From: Corynebacterium jeikeium
GTDB taxonomy: Bacteria > Actinomycetota > Actinomycetes > Mycobacteriales > Mycobacteriaceae
Reading direction: 5' to 3'
Length of the DNA stretch: 64,000 nt
Assembly: GCF_028609885.1 (NCBI RefSeq)
Contig: NZ_CP063195.1
Coordinates: 310,001 to 374,000 of the forward strand
The position numbers were made by a program, and so were the translations under genes. The notes beneath the pieces are model-generated. The model saw only the letters and a program-made list of their open reading frames with translations, made no database searches and was not told the DNA's origin. This document shows positions 40,744-51,148 of this stretch, one piece after another (the stretch's first letter is position 1; each line of letters begins with the position of its first letter).

Positions 40744-43206
40744 ATGCAGGAGGTTGAATTGGCGCACGCCAGCGAGCAAGCCAGCGCCGAAGAGCAGGCA
40801 GACCTTTCGCGGGGTCTCACGGCTGCCGAAGTAGAGGAGCGCACGCAGCGTGGCGAGGTGAACGTGCAGCGCCGGGGAACCGGCCGGAGCGTGGCGCAGA
40901 TTCTGCGCGCCAACATCTTCACCCGTGTCAATGCCATCCTCGGCGTGCTGTGCGCGATCGTTCTGTCTACCGGTTCGGTGATCAACGCAGCCTTCGGCTT
41001 GCTCATCATTGCCAACTCCGCAGTCGGTGTGATCCAGGAGCTGCGCGCGAAGAAGACCCTCGACAAGCTGCGCATCGTCGGCGAATCGGAACCCAGCGTC
41101 ATCCGCGATGGCGAAGAAAGAACCATCCCGCAGCACGAGGTTGTCCTCGGGGACATCATTAAGCTGCGTAGCGGGGACGAGGTTGTGGTGGATGGCACGG
41201 TGGTGGCTGGCTCGCTGCGCGTCGATGAGTCTCAGCTGACCGGTGAGGCCGATGCCGTGAGCAAGGGCGAGGGCGACGAGATCCTCTCTGGGGCCTTCGT
41301 CAATGAAGGCTCCGCAGTCTTCCGCGCAGACAAGGTCGGCGACGAGGCCTATGCCGCACGTCTGGCCTCGCAGGCCAGCGAGTTCTCGCTGACCGACTCC
41401 GTGCTTATGAACGGAATCAACAGCATCCTCAAGGTCATCACCTGGCTTCTTATCCCGACCGGCATTCTTACGATCTGGACCCAGCTGGTCCGCTCCGATA
41501 CGGGTCTGCGGGAATCCATCCTTTCCATGGCCGCGGCGATCGTCCCGATGGTGCCGGAGGGGCTGGTACTCATGACCTCCATCGCCTTCGCCGCGGGCGT
41601 GATCCGCCTCGGCAAGTACAAAGCCCTGGTCAACGAGCTTGTCGCCATCGAAGGGCTCGCTCGCGTGGATACGGTGTGTACCGACAAGACCGGCACCCTC
41701 ACCACCAATGAGATGGAGCTGGATTCCATCGTTGCTGCCGACGGCAGCCCTGCTGACGGTAGCCCCGCCGACGGTCGAGATGCTAACGAAACCTGGGCAC
41801 GCAACCTCGCCTCCATGCTGAACGCCCAGGACAACCTGAACGACACCGCCCGTTCCATCGTGGCCGGACTGCGCGAGCGCGGCGTGGAACCCGACCAGTG
41901 GCAGGGCCACGAGATTCCCTTTAACTCGCGCTACAAGTTCTCCGGGTTCGCCTGCTCTGACGCCACGGCCTGGATCATGGGCGCCCCCGACGTACTTCTG
42001 CGGGAAGGCGGCCGCGCCGCAGAAACGGCCAAACAGCTGGGCGATCAGGGACTGCGCATCCTCGTGTTCGGCAAGCTCGAAGGCACCGACGGGGAGGCCT
42101 GGTCCAACACGGAGGATCTCAGCATGGATTCCGCCCCGCAACTGACCGAGCCGGTGCTGGTGGTGCTCCGCCAGCAACTGCGCACTGATGCCCGGGAAAC
42201 GCTTGCATACTTCGACGAGCAGAACGTAGACATCAAGGTAATCTCCGGCGATAACTCGGATTCCGTGGCGGCGGTCGCGCGCAAGGCGACCGACCGGGAG
42301 CTCGTGGCGGTGGACGCCCGCACGCTCAGCGGCCTGGACGACGACGCATTCGATGCCGAGATCAAACGCGGAAACGTGTTCGGGCGCGTCAGTCCTGAAC
42401 AGAAACAGCAGATGGTGGAATCTCTGCACCGCCAACACCGCACGGTGGCTATGACCGGCGACGGGGTCAACGACGTGTTGGCGCTGAAAAAGGCGGACAT
42501 TGGCGTGGCCATGGGGTCGGGCGCACCCGCAACGCGCAGCGTGGCGCAGCTAGTGCTGCTGACGAATAAGTTCTCTGCGCTGCCGCGTGTGGTAGCTGAG
42601 GGGCGCCGGGTGATCGGCAACATCGAGCGCGTGGCGCATCTATTCCTGACGAAGACGGTGTACTCGGTGGTGCTGGCGTTGGTGGTGGCGGTGCTGGGGA
42701 TCTCTTTCCCCTTCCAGCCGATTCACGTGACGATCACCGGCTGGTTCACTATCGGCATTCCAGCGTTCATACTTTCGCTGGCCCCGAACACGGAACGACC
42801 GCGGGACGGTTTTGTCAGGCGCGTGCTGTCGTTGGCAATTCCCTCCGGCGTGCTTATCGGTGGCATCTGCGTGACGTTGTGGATCGTCATTTACCCCGGT
42901 GCGGAGGTGCCGGAAATTCAGCGGCAACAGGCTGGTACTGCCGTGCTGCTGGCGCTGATCGTCATGGGTTTGTGGGTGCTGGGTATTGTGGCGCGACCGC
43001 TGAATTGGTGGAAGGTAATTCTGCTGGCCGGCTGCGTGGGCGGCTACCTGGTGATCTTCCTGGCGCCGCCGCTACGCGAATTGTTGATTCTGCAGACGGG
43101 CAACCTCAAGCTGATGCTTACAGGGTTGGCCGTGGGTGCGGGCGGGGCTGTGCTCATTGAGGTTGCGCACCAGGTCGCCGCCCGTCGGCAAGCGGCTGTG
43201 CGCTAG
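40744..43206 (+). CDS. P-type cation-transporting ATPase (CtpE-like)
   Basis: The 820 residues contain the A-domain SQLTGEADAVSKG (TGE), the phosphorylation site DKTGT at Asp314, GDGVNDVLALKKADIG and about ten membrane helices. The helix-4 sequence MVPEGLVLMTSIAFAAG matches CtpE, for which calcium uptake is reported in mycobacteria. A micro-repeat (ADGSPADGSPADG) interrupts the N-domain at about 336-350. The start is uncertain: the ATG at 40744 has no ribosome-binding site, while AGGAGG at 40748-40753 lies 5 bases before an in-frame TTG at 40759, which may be the true start. Confidence 0.9.
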   Translation: MQEVELAHASEQASAEEQADLSRGLTAAEVEERTQRGEVNVQRRGTGRSVAQILRANIFTRVNAILGVLCAIVLSTGSVINAAFGLLIIANSAVGVIQELRAKKTLDKLRIVGESEPSVIRDGEERTIPQHEVVLGDIIKLRSGDEVVVDGTVVAGSLRVDESQLTGEADAVSKGEGDEILSGAFVNEGSAVFRADKVGDEAYAARLASQASEFSLTDSVLMNGINSILKVITWLLIPTGILTIWTQLVRSDTGLRESILSMAAAIVPMVPEGLVLMTSIAFAAGVIRLGKYKALVNELVAIEGLARVDTVCTDKTGTLTTNEMELDSIVAADGSPADGSPADGRDANETWARNLASMLNAQDNLNDTARSIVAGLRERGVEPDQWQGHEIPFNSRYKFSGFACSDATAWIMGAPDVLLREGGRAAETAKQLGDQGLRILVFGKLEGTDGEAWSNTEDLSMDSAPQLTEPVLVVLRQQLRTDARETLAYFDEQNVDIKVISGDNSDSVAAVARKATDRELVAVDARTLSGLDDDAFDAEIKRGNVFGRVSPEQKQQMVESLHRQHRTVAMTGDGVNDVLALKKADIGVAMGSGAPATRSVAQLVLLTNKFSALPRVVAEGRRVIGNIERVAHLFLTKTVYSVVLALVVAVLGISFPFQPIHVTITGWFTIGIPAFILSLAPNTERPRDGFVRRVLSLAIPSGVLIGGICVTLWIVIYPGAEVPEIQRQQAGTAVLLALIVMGLWVLGIVARPLNWWKVILLAGCVGGYLVIFLAPPLRELLILQTGNLKLMLTGLAVGAGGAVLIEVAHQVAARRQAAVR

Positions 43207-43232
43207 CCCTAGCTCGCCGGAGCTAGTGGGCG

Positions 43233-43715
43233 CTAGCCCTTGTAGCGCTCGATGGCCTCGTCGAGGATCTTCACAGCTTCCTCGGCGTTACCCCAACCGG
43301 AGCCGTTGACTTCCTTGCCTGGCTCCAGGTCCTTGTAGTGGACGAAGAAGTGTTCAATCTCGTTCTTGGTGAACTGGTCGATGTCCTCGATGTCCTGGAA
43401 CTGCTCGAAACGAACGTCGTCCAGCACGCACAGCAGCTTGTCGTCGCCGCCAGCCTCGTCGGTCATCTTGAACACGCCAACCGGGCGGGCCTTAACAACC
43501 ACGCCGGGGAAAACCGGCTCCGGCAGGATCACCAGTGCGTCCAGCGGGTCGCCGTCTTCGCCCAGGGTGTGGTCGATGAAGCCGTAGTCGGCGGGGTACG
43601 CCATCGGAGTGAACAGGTAGCGGTCGAGGTAGACCTTGCCAGTCTCGTGGTCGACCTCGTACTTGTTGCGGGAGCCCTTCGGGATTTCAATGGTTACTTC
43701 GATTTTTTTGCTCAT
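43233..43715 (-). CDS. ppa: Inorganic pyrophosphatase
   Basis: Family I soluble pyrophosphatase, hydrolysing PPi from biosynthetic reactions. The 160 residues have [39 protein letters not shown] (metal aspartates in DGDPLDAL) and [14 protein letters not shown]. Length is typical. The ATG at 43715 ([13 protein letters not shown]) is preferred over an ATG 9 bases upstream. It is divergent from dacB with 38 bases between, the same arrangement as in mycobacteria. Confidence 0.97.
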   Translation of the reverse strand: MSKKIEVTIEIPKGSRNKYEVDHETGKVYLDRYLFTPMAYPADYGFIDHTLGEDGDPLDALVILPEPVFPGVVVKARPVGVFKMTDEAGGDDKLLCVLDDVRFEQFQDIEDIDQFTKNEIEHFFVHYKDLEPGKEVNGSGWGNAEEAVKILDEAIERYKG

Positions 43716-43749
43716 GGGCACCATTCTAACTGAGTGCCTTTTTTTCGGC

Positions 43750-43755
43750 TAGGGT
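43750..43755 (+). promoter_or_regulatory. -10 box of dacB
   Basis: TAGGGT ends 7 bases before a GTG at 43763, in frame with the GTG at 43754. The spacing favours 43763 as a leaderless start, giving a protein three residues shorter than annotated. Confidence 0.45.
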
Positions 43756-45097
43756 GAAACGAGTGAGTGAGCAGAAGTCCCTGAAAGTATGGCTGTGGAG
43801 CATCCTCGCCTTCGTGGTCGTTGTTGCGGTCGTGGTGGGGGCTGCTGTGATGTGGTCGCTAAACGGACGCTATGAGGTGCAAGCCGCAGAGCCGTTGGCG
43901 GAACCCTCCCCGGTGATGCTTCCGCCCGAAGGGGACGTGCCGGACGTGCAGGCCGCAGTTCAGCGCGCAGCAGCGGATCCGGCATTGGGCGTGCTGTCTG
44001 CCTCCGTCACCGATGTCGAGACTGGCGAGGTGCTGTGGGCGAAGGATGAGAACCGGAAGCTCACCCCGGCCTCTTCCACCAAGCTGTACACGGCCGCCGC
44101 CGCGATCCTGGCGCTGGACGAAGATAGCCGTTGGTCTACGGATCTATTGCAGGATCCCGACGATCCAGGTCGGTTGATCCTGCGTAGCGATGGCGATGTT
44201 TCGCTGTCCCGCGATGGCGATGGCTTCTTTACCGATGCTGCCTCGGTGGCTGAGCTCGCTGCGAAAGCGAAGAAGAAGCTGGGCGGCCAGGCGGTCACCT
44301 CCATCGTTGTGGATAACTCGGTCCGCTCCGGAGATCTTTTTAACAAGACCTGGGATAGTGCAGACATCGACGGTGGCAACGTCGCCAACCTGGATGCTGT
44401 CATGCTCGACGCCGGTCGCCTCAACCCTTATAAGTCCGATTCCGCCCGCTCTCACAACCCCGGCGAGGATGTGGGGCGCGCTCTCGCTGATGCGCTCGGC
44501 GCGGATGCGGAGGTCACTGTTGCTAAGGAAGTGACGCCCAGTCTCAGCGACCAAGATCCCATCGCAAGTGTCCAATCTGCGCCGCTGAACGTGCGCCTGC
44601 GCGACATGCTGGTGCACAGCGACAACATCATGGCCGAGGCCATTGGCCGAGAGATTGCGAAGTCCCAGGGCGAGCCGCATACCTTCGAGGGCGCCACGAG
44701 CGCGACCCTCGACGTGCTGAAGGAGCACGGGATCGATACCAAGGACGCAACGCTCTTTGATAACTCCGGCATGAGCGAGAAGAACCGCCTAACTGCCCAC
44801 GAACTAGACGGGGTGCTCTCCAACAAGGAGGTGCGCGACATCCTGGATATGCTGCCGGTCGCCAGCGTGGAGGGCACGCTGGAGGCGCGCTATGGTTCCG
44901 GCTCTGGTTCGGAAGACTCCGCCGGTTGGGTGCGCGCCAAGACCGGCACCCTCTCCGGTGTGAATGCCCTGGCCGGGACGGTTATGACGGATTCGGGGCG
45001 GGCGCTGACGTTTGCGTTCCTCTCCAATGAGTCCGACCCCAACTCCGCCCGTCCGGCGCTGGACAGGCTGGCGAACGCGGTGCGCTCAGCCAAGTAA
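43754..45097 (+). CDS. dacB: D-alanyl-D-alanine carboxypeptidase / PBP4-type endopeptidase
   Basis: Class C penicillin-binding protein trimming peptidoglycan peptides outside the membrane. A signal anchor (LWSILAFVVVVAVVVGAAVMW) is followed by the three active-site motifs: SxxK as SSTK with Ser107, SxN in VHSDNIMAE and KTGT in RAKTGTLSG. The 447 residues are normal for the S13 family in actinobacteria. Two GTG starts are possible (43754, 43763). tilS follows after 3 bases, so dacB-tilS are co-transcribed. Confidence 0.94.
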   Translation: MKRVSEQKSLKVWLWSILAFVVVVAVVVGAAVMWSLNGRYEVQAAEPLAEPSPVMLPPEGDVPDVQAAVQRAAADPALGVLSASVTDVETGEVLWAKDENRKLTPASSTKLYTAAAAILALDEDSRWSTDLLQDPDDPGRLILRSDGDVSLSRDGDGFFTDAASVAELAAKAKKKLGGQAVTSIVVDNSVRSGDLFNKTWDSADIDGGNVANLDAVMLDAGRLNPYKSDSARSHNPGEDVGRALADALGADAEVTVAKEVTPSLSDQDPIASVQSAPLNVRLRDMLVHSDNIMAEAIGREIAKSQGEPHTFEGATSATLDVLKEHGIDTKDATLFDNSGMSEKNRLTAHELDGVLSNKEVRDILDMLPVASVEGTLEARYGSGSGSEDSAGWVRAKTGTLSGVNALAGTVMTDSGRALTFAFLSNESDPNSARPALDRLANAVRSAK

Positions 45098-45100
45098 GCC

Positions 45101-46156
45101 ATGAGTGTGCAGTCCCAGATCCGGGCCTGGCTGCGAGAGCTGGAAACCGGGGAAGCCACCGGAACTAGCCGAACTGGCGAAAACCGCCGAGCGGCTACCA
45201 CACGCGCGGAACAGGTTCGCGCCGGGGTGGCAGTGGGGCTCTCCGGCGGGGCGGATTCTCTGGCGTTGGTGCACGGCCTATTGCGCTGCGGGGTGAAAGT
45301 GCATGCGGTAGTGGTGGACCATCAGCTACAGGAGGCCTCCGCGCAGGTGGCGCGGCAGGCCGCCGAAACCGCGATGTCCCTCGGGGCGAGCGCGGAGATC
45401 CGCACCGTCGAAGTGGAAGGCCTGGGGGAGGGGCCGGCGCGCCAGGCGCGCTACCAAGCCCTGGGTACGGCAGCCGCCGGGCGGCCCCTCCTGGTAGCCC
45501 ACACAGCGGATGACGATGCGGAAGGGTTGCTCATCGGGCTGGTCCGAGGCTCCGGGGCGGAAGCCATCGCCGGGATGCGGTCCGTTCACACTGACCACGC
45601 GGCCGTGGACGCAGGGGCCGCGTGGCTCGGCCGCCCGCTGCTGAACTGCACCCGCGCGGAGACGGAGGCCGAATGCCGCGCTGCTGGCCTTAACTGGTGG
45701 GAGGATCCGCACAACTCCAGCGATGCCTACCTGCGTAGTCGCATCCGCACCCGCGTGCTGCCTTATCTACAGGATGCACTCGGGGAGCACATCGGTGCGA
45801 ACATGGCTCGCACGGCACGGATGCTCCGTGAAGACGTCGAGCTACTCGACGAGCTCGCTAGACGGGAACTCCAGGCGGCGGAGGAGGGGGCGTCATTAAA
45901 CTGCACCGAATTACAACAACAGCCAGCTGCACTTCGGCGCAGGGTTTTCAAACAATGGCTGGCAGACAAAACCGGACCGCTCACGAGCGCGCACCTCAAT
46001 GCGATAGACGCGCTGGTCATCGCATGGAAGGGGCAGGGAGGGGCGGCGGTTCCGTGGCCACAGAGTCCACCTACACCCGGCCAGCAACGGCGCACCCACA
46101 GGCTCGTCGTGCAACGCCGCGATGGGTACCTACAGTTAGCGACTGTTCCCAGGTAG
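45101..46156 (+). CDS. tilS: tRNA(Ile)-lysidine synthetase
   Basis: ATP-dependent enzyme that modifies the wobble C of tRNA-Ile(CAU) to lysidine. The PP-loop is at residues 48-53, GLSGGADSLALVHGL, followed by VVDHQLQ, HTADDDAEGLLIGLVRGSG and NWWEDPHNSSDAYLRSRIR. The 351 residues include an N-terminal extension of about 40 residues with low-complexity Thr/Arg/Gly. It sits between dacB and hpt as in other Corynebacteriales. Confidence 0.94.
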   Translation: MSVQSQIRAWLRELETGEATGTSRTGENRRAATTRAEQVRAGVAVGLSGGADSLALVHGLLRCGVKVHAVVVDHQLQEASAQVARQAAETAMSLGASAEIRTVEVEGLGEGPARQARYQALGTAAAGRPLLVAHTADDDAEGLLIGLVRGSGAEAIAGMRSVHTDHAAVDAGAAWLGRPLLNCTRAETEAECRAAGLNWWEDPHNSSDAYLRSRIRTRVLPYLQDALGEHIGANMARTARMLREDVELLDELARRELQAAEEGASLNCTELQQQPAALRRRVFKQWLADKTGPLTSAHLNAIDALVIAWKGQGGAAVPWPQSPPTPGQQRRTHRLVVQRRDGYLQLATVPR

Positions 46157-46237
46157 CAGCTGCGCGCTAGAATGCCAGGCAGGCATTAAAACGGTGAAGC
46201 CAAAACTGCGAAACAAACGAGGAAAACGAGGTCTGCG

Positions 46238-46819
46238 ATGCACAGCGAGAAGAACTTCAATGTCCCGGAGAACCCTTATGGCGACGATCTGGAAAGTATC
46301 CTCATCGACGAGGAAACGCTGCACGCCCGCATCAACGAGCTGGCCAAGGCCACCGCTGATCGATTCCGCGACGAGGAAGACGACCTCATCTTGATCTGCG
46401 TGCTGAAGGGCGCGGTGTTCTTTATCACCGACTTCGCACGGGCGATCGACATCCCGACGCAGCTGGAGTTCATGGCCGTGAGCTCCTATGGAAACTCCAC
46501 CAGCTCTTCCGGTGTGGTGCGCATCTTGAAGGACCTGGACCGCGACATTGAGGGCCGCAATGTGGTAATCGTCGAGGACATCATCGACTCCGGCCTGACC
46601 CTTTCTTGGCTGCTGAAGAACCTGCGCAACCGCAACCCTAAGTCCCTGTCCGTCGTTACGCTGTTGCGCAAGCCGGAGGCACAGAAGGTGCAGATTGATC
46701 TGGCCGAGGTCGGCTTTGACATCCCCAACGAGTTCGTTGTGGGCTATGGCCTGGACTTTGCCGAACGCTACCGCGACCTGCCCTATGTGGGCACCCTGCA
46801 CCCGCGCGTTTACCAGTAA
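46238..46819 (+). CDS. hpt: Hypoxanthine phosphoribosyltransferase
   Basis: Purine salvage enzyme converting hypoxanthine or guanine plus PRPP to IMP or GMP. The 193 residues show [34 protein letters not shown] (flexible loop) and the PRPP motif [20 protein letters not shown]-terminal [15 protein letters not shown] is also typical. It lies between tilS and ftsH with 80-base gaps on each side, the conserved order. Confidence 0.96.
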   Translation: MHSEKNFNVPENPYGDDLESILIDEETLHARINELAKATADRFRDEEDDLILICVLKGAVFFITDFARAIDIPTQLEFMAVSSYGNSTSSSGVVRILKDLDRDIEGRNVVIVEDIIDSGLTLSWLLKNLRNRNPKSLSVVTLLRKPEAQKVQIDLAEVGFDIPNEFVVGYGLDFAERYRDLPYVGTLHPRVYQ

Positions 46820-46898
46820 AGCGCTGGCCCCAATCCAATAAGCTCCAAATGGCAGCGCTGTTCGCACGGCATTTAGAACCAACAACACTCTAGGAAAT

Positions 46899-49289
46899 AT
46901 GGAAAAGAAGAAGGTACTGAGGATCGCGGGCATTGTCGCTGTGATCCTCATCGCGATCTATGCGTTCGGTGTTTTAACTGATGACGCCCGCGGCTACGAC
47001 GAGGTCGAGACTTCGGTAGCCCTGAAGCAGCTGGAAGACAAGAACGTCAAGGAAGCTCAGATCAACGATCGTGAGCAGCAAGTCCAGCTGAAGCTGAAGG
47101 ACTCTATCGAGGTCGAAGGCAAGGAGGGCATCGAGCAGGTCATCGCGAAGTACCCCGGCCGGGCGGCGCCAGAGATCTTCGACGCGGTAAAGAAATCCGA
47201 GGCGGAGAAGTACAACACCAAGGTCACCGAGGATAGCTTCCTGGGCAGCCTGCTGGTGATGCTGCTGCCGATGCTGCTGATCTTCGGCCTGCTGATGTTC
47301 ATGCTGTCCCGTATGCAGGGCGGCAGCGGCATGGGCGCCTTCGGCTTTGGTAAGTCCACTGCCAAGCAGCTGAATAAGGACAACCCGGACACGACCTTCG
47401 ACGACGTCGCCGGTGCCGACGAGGCTGTGGAGGAGCTGGACGAGATCCGCGACTTCCTGACCGACCCGAGCCGCTACGAGGCGCTGGGGGCGAAGATCCC
47501 GCGCGGCGTGCTGCTGTACGGCCCGCCCGGTACGGGTAAGACGCTGCTGGCGCGCGCAGTGGCCGGCGAGGCAGGCGTGCCCTTCTTCACCATCTCCGGT
47601 TCCGACTTCGTAGAGATGTTCGTCGGTGTGGGTGCGTCTCGCGTGCGCGACCTGTTTAAGCAGGCGAAGGAGAATTCGCCGTGCATCATCTTCGTCGACG
47701 AGATCGACGCGGTCGGCCGTCAGCGTGGCGCCGGCATGGGCGGCGGCCACGACGAGCGTGAGCAGACCCTGAACCAGCTGCTGGTGGAAATGGACGGCTT
47801 CGGCGACCGCGACGGAGTGATCCTGATGGCCGCCACCAACCGTCCGGACATCCTGGACCCGGCGCTGCTACGCCCGGGCCGCTTCGACCGCCAGATCCCG
47901 GTGACCAACCCGGACCTTGCGGGCCGTGAGCAGATCCTGAATGTACACGCGAAGAACAAGCCGTTGGCCAAGGACGTGGACCTGAAGTCGTTGGCCAAGC
48001 GAACCGCGGGCATGTCCGGTGCGGACCTGGAGAACGTTCTCAACGAGGCCGCCTTGCTGACCGCTCGCGTGGACGGCAACGTGATTACCGCCGACGCGCT
48101 GGAAGAAGCCACCGACCGCGTGGTGGGTGGACCGCGCCGCAGCTCGAAGATCATTTCCGAGCACGAGAAGAAGGTCACTGCCTACCACGAGGGCGGCCAC
48201 ACGCTGGCTGCCTGGGCGATGAAGGACATCGACCGCGTCTACAAGGTGACGATCCTGGCTCGCGGCCGCACCGGTGGCCACGCCATGACCGCACCCGAGG
48301 ACGACAAGGGCATGTACAACCGTTCCGAGCTGTTCGCCCGCCTGGTCTTTGCCATGGGTGGCCGTGCAGCGGAGGAGCTTGTTTTCGGCAACCCGACCAC
48401 CGGCGCTTCTGCGGATATTGAGATGGCCACGAACATCGCCCGCGCGATGGTGGTGGAATACGGAATGAGCCCTGTTGTGGGTGCCGTGAAGTACGGCCAG
48501 GACGACGGCGACCCGTTTGTCGGGCGCGGCGGCCAGGGCGGCAACCAGCCGTCCCAGAACGTGGCTAACCAGATCGACGAGCAGGTGCGCATGCTGATGA
48601 ACAAGGCCCAGCAGGTGGCCTACGATGTGCTGCGCGAGAACCGGGACTACCTGGATACCCTGGCTTCCAAGCTGTTGGAGAAGGAGACTCTGCGCCGCCC
48701 GGACCTGGAGGCCATCTTCGAGGGCATCGATACCCGCGAGGTCTCGGACATCTTCCCGATGCAGGATCTGGACCGTCCGTGCGACCACCGCGAGCCGGTG
48801 AAGACGCCAGTCGAGTTGGCCCGCGAGCGTGGAGAGGAGCCGCCGGAGAAGACCAACTTCTTCTCCGCTGCTCGTCGTGCACGCATGGAAAAGCGCAAGG
48901 CGCAAAACGAGCAGCGTCAGGCCGAGCGCTTGCAGCAGGGACAGCAGCAGTTCCCGCAGACCCAGCAGACCCAGCAGACACAGCAGACCCAGCAGACCCA
49001 GCACGGTCAGCAGGGTCCAATGGGGCAGGGCACTGCCCGTCCGGTGCCGCCGGAAGAGGAGCGTGGCTTCCGCCTGCCAGACAATGAGCAGCCGGATCAC
49101 CAGCCGGAGAAGCCCGCGCAGCAGAAGCAAGCTGTGCAGCCCGAGCAGCAGCGTCCGCAAGACTCACAGGAATCGCAGGTGAGTTACCGTCGCGGCGAGA
49201 TGCCGGAGCAGACGTTCCCTTGGGATAAGCACAATGGTGGCTACAACGGCAATGAGTCCGGTGGCCAGCACAGGCAGGAAGACAACTAG
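46899..49289 (+). CDS. ftsH: ATP-dependent zinc metalloprotease FtsH
   Basis: Membrane-anchored AAA+ protease degrading misfolded or regulatory proteins. Of 796 residues, two helices at about 9-24 and 114-136 flank an external loop; then Walker A GPPGTGKT (208-215), Walker [10 protein letters not shown], the second region of homology [19 protein letters not shown] and the zinc site HEGGH at 430-434. The C-terminal 160 residues are Gln/Pro-rich and contain a TQQ run made by DNA repeats near 48955-49005. The stop overlaps the GTG of folE by one base, coupling the protease to the folate genes. Confidence 0.97.
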   Translation: MEKKKVLRIAGIVAVILIAIYAFGVLTDDARGYDEVETSVALKQLEDKNVKEAQINDREQQVQLKLKDSIEVEGKEGIEQVIAKYPGRAAPEIFDAVKKSEAEKYNTKVTEDSFLGSLLVMLLPMLLIFGLLMFMLSRMQGGSGMGAFGFGKSTAKQLNKDNPDTTFDDVAGADEAVEELDEIRDFLTDPSRYEALGAKIPRGVLLYGPPGTGKTLLARAVAGEAGVPFFTISGSDFVEMFVGVGASRVRDLFKQAKENSPCIIFVDEIDAVGRQRGAGMGGGHDEREQTLNQLLVEMDGFGDRDGVILMAATNRPDILDPALLRPGRFDRQIPVTNPDLAGREQILNVHAKNKPLAKDVDLKSLAKRTAGMSGADLENVLNEAALLTARVDGNVITADALEEATDRVVGGPRRSSKIISEHEKKVTAYHEGGHTLAAWAMKDIDRVYKVTILARGRTGGHAMTAPEDDKGMYNRSELFARLVFAMGGRAAEELVFGNPTTGASADIEMATNIARAMVVEYGMSPVVGAVKYGQDDGDPFVGRGGQGGNQPSQNVANQIDEQVRMLMNKAQQVAYDVLRENRDYLDTLASKLLEKETLRRPDLEAIFEGIDTREVSDIFPMQDLDRPCDHREPVKTPVELARERGEEPPEKTNFFSAARRARMEKRKAQNEQRQAERLQQGQQQFPQTQQTQQTQQTQQTQHGQQGPMGQGTARPVPPEEERGFRLPDNEQPDHQPEKPAQQKQAVQPEQQRPQDSQESQVSYRRGEMPEQTFPWDKHNGGYNGNESGGQHRQEDN

Positions 49290-49885
49290 TGAATAACCCA
49301 CAGCAGCCGCTCGACCCTGGTTCCTTCGACCAGGAGCGCGCAGAGGCGGCCATCCGCGAACTCCTTTTCGCCATTGGCGAGGACCCCGACCGCGAGGGTC
49401 TGCAGGAAACTCCGGCCCGCGTGGCCCGCGCCTACCGTGAGACGTGCGCCGGGCTATACGAGGACCCGACGGAGGTTCTCAACAAGACCTTCAGCGAGGA
49501 TCACCGCGAGCTGGTGCTCGTGCGTGACATCACCTTCTACTCCATGTGTGAGCACCACCTGGTGCCCTTCTTCGGCAAGGCGCACATTGGATACATCCCC
49601 GGCGAATCCGGCAAGGTCACAGGACTGTCCAAGCTGGCCCGCCTGATCGACGGTCTCGCGAAGCGCCCGCAGGTCCAGGAACGCCTGACTTCGCAGGTTG
49701 CCGATGCGTTAGTCGAGAAGCTGGACCCCTCCGCAGTGATCGTTGTTCTGGAGGCCGAGCACCTGTGCATGGCCATGCGCGGTATCCGCAAGCCCGGTGC
49801 CAACACGGTGACCTCCGCGGTCCGCGGCGGATTCCAGAAGAACGCGGCCTCCCGCGCAGAGGCAATGGCGCTGATTCGGCCGTGA
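49289..49885 (+). CDS. folE: GTP cyclohydrolase I
   Basis: First step of folate synthesis, GTP to dihydroneopterin triphosphate. The 198 residues contain the zinc and active-site motifs [31 protein letters not shown] and [20 protein letters not shown] start overlapping the ftsH stop (TAGTG). Its stop overlaps folP by one base. Begins a compact folE-folP-folB-folK run. Confidence 0.97.
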   Translation: MNNPQQPLDPGSFDQERAEAAIRELLFAIGEDPDREGLQETPARVARAYRETCAGLYEDPTEVLNKTFSEDHRELVLVRDITFYSMCEHHLVPFFGKAHIGYIPGESGKVTGLSKLARLIDGLAKRPQVQERLTSQVADALVEKLDPSAVIVVLEAEHLCMAMRGIRKPGANTVTSAVRGGFQKNAASRAEAMALIRP

Positions 49886-50790
49886 TGGGCTCTGCTGTGA
49901 CTGGCACCAACGCGAACGACCCCCAGCGCACCCTCGTGATGGGCATCCTCAACGTCACCGAGGATTCCTTCTCCGACGGCGGGGATTACCCAGACACCGC
50001 GGCCGCGCTGGCACACGCCGAGGCGATGGTCGCTGACGGTGCGGACATCATCGACGTCGGCGGGGATTCCACCAGCCCGGGCGCCACTCGCGTTGCCCCG
50101 GAGGTCGAGGCCGCCCGCGTCACCCCCGTCATCGAGGAGCTATCCCGCCGGGGAATCGCCACCAGCATCGACACGATGCGGGCATCCACGGCGCGGGCCG
50201 CCTGGAAAGCGGGCGTCACCTACCTCAACGACGTCTCCGGCGGCCTGGCGGACCCCGACATGCTTCCGCTGGCCGCGGAATCCGGCCTGCCGATCATTCT
50301 GATGCACTGGAACAAGGGAAACGCCGCGGACTTCGCCGGAGCTGAGGGCTACCACGACCACGGCGAGGACATCGTCGGCCACGTCATCGGTTGGCTCGAG
50401 CAGAGGATCGAAGCGGCGGAGGCGGTAGGCGTCACAAAGAAACAGATCTACCTGGACCCCGGCATCGGGTTCGCGAAGACTCCGCAGGAAAACTGGCAGC
50501 TCCTCGGAGCGACCGAACGGCTGGTGCAGATGGGATATCCGGTGCTGGTGGGGGCCTCGCGCAAGCGCTTCCTCACCGCGCTGCGCCCCGCGAGCGACGG
50601 CAACCCCGGCACCCCGGAATCGGCGGACGATGCGACGGCGGCCACCTCCGCGCTGGCGGCGGCAGTTGGCGCATGGGCCGTCCGGGTGCATAAAGTAGCC
50701 CCGACACGGGCTGCAGTGGACGTCGCACACGCAATGGCCACCGGATGCGGCCCCGACATCGACGAGCAATGGAGGGCGCGACGTGGCTGA
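49885..50790 (+). CDS. folP: Dihydropteroate synthase
   Basis: Joins p-aminobenzoate to dihydropterin pyrophosphate; the target of sulfonamides. The 301 residues hold MGILNVTEDSFSDGG, GADIIDVGGDSTSPGA, YLNDVSGG, YLDPGIGFAKT and GASRKRFL, all expected pterin and phosphate contacts. The ATG at 49885 overlaps the folE stop (TGATG) and gives the family start; an upstream frame extension lies inside folE. Stop overlaps folB by 8 bases. Confidence 0.96.
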   Translation: MGSAVTGTNANDPQRTLVMGILNVTEDSFSDGGDYPDTAAALAHAEAMVADGADIIDVGGDSTSPGATRVAPEVEAARVTPVIEELSRRGIATSIDTMRASTARAAWKAGVTYLNDVSGGLADPDMLPLAAESGLPIILMHWNKGNAADFAGAEGYHDHGEDIVGHVIGWLEQRIEAAEAVGVTKKQIYLDPGIGFAKTPQENWQLLGATERLVQMGYPVLVGASRKRFLTALRPASDGNPGTPESADDATAATSALAAAVGAWAVRVHKVAPTRAAVDVAHAMATGCGPDIDEQWRARRG

Positions 50791-51148
50791 CCGCATCGAG
50801 CTCATTGGCGTGGAGGCTTTCGGCCACCACGGCGTGTTTTCGGACGAAAAGAACACCGGCCAAAAGTTTATCGTGGACATGGTGGTGTGGACGGACTTCC
50901 GCGCCGCGGCGGATTCGGACTCGGTGGAAGACACGATCAACTACGTGCAGCTGGCCGACATCGCGGTGAACGCGGTCGAGGTGCAGGAGGGCCACGACCT
51001 GATCGAAACCCTGGCCTCGAACATCGCCGATCAGATTGCGGAGCTGGGCGGGGTGTACGCGGTGGAGGTCACGGTGCATAAGCCGCAAGCGCCGATCGCC
51101 CACCCGTTCGCCGACGTGCGGGTGGTGGCGCGGAGGTCCAAGCGATGA
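50783..51148 (+). CDS. folB: Dihydroneopterin aldolase
   Basis: Converts dihydroneopterin to 6-hydroxymethyl-dihydropterin and glycolaldehyde. The 121 residues start IELIGVEAFGHHGVFSDEKNTGQKF, the FolB signature with the pterin-binding region, and continue NYVQLADIAVNAVE and HDLIETLASNIA. GTG start, overlapping folP by 8 bases and folK by 4. Confidence 0.95.
   Translation: MADRIELIGVEAFGHHGVFSDEKNTGQKFIVDMVVWTDFRAAADSDSVEDTINYVQLADIAVNAVEVQEGHDLIETLASNIADQIAELGGVYAVEVTVHKPQAPIAHPFADVRVVARRSKR

Noticed and set aside
40634..40834. 66-codon plus-strand frame beginning with pentapeptide-like repeats
   Set aside because: The repeats are a consequence of a 15-bp DNA tandem repeat, and the rest overlaps the ATPase start out of frame; no ribosome-binding site.
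40585..42438. 617-codon minus-strand frame opposite the P-type ATPase
   Set aside because: Overlaps a gene with clear P-type motifs; its own translation lacks any domain pattern, so it is a shadow frame.
47868..49160. 430-codon minus-strand frame opposite ftsH
   Set aside because: Leu/His/Gly-rich antisense translation, no motif; ftsH on the plus strand is certain.
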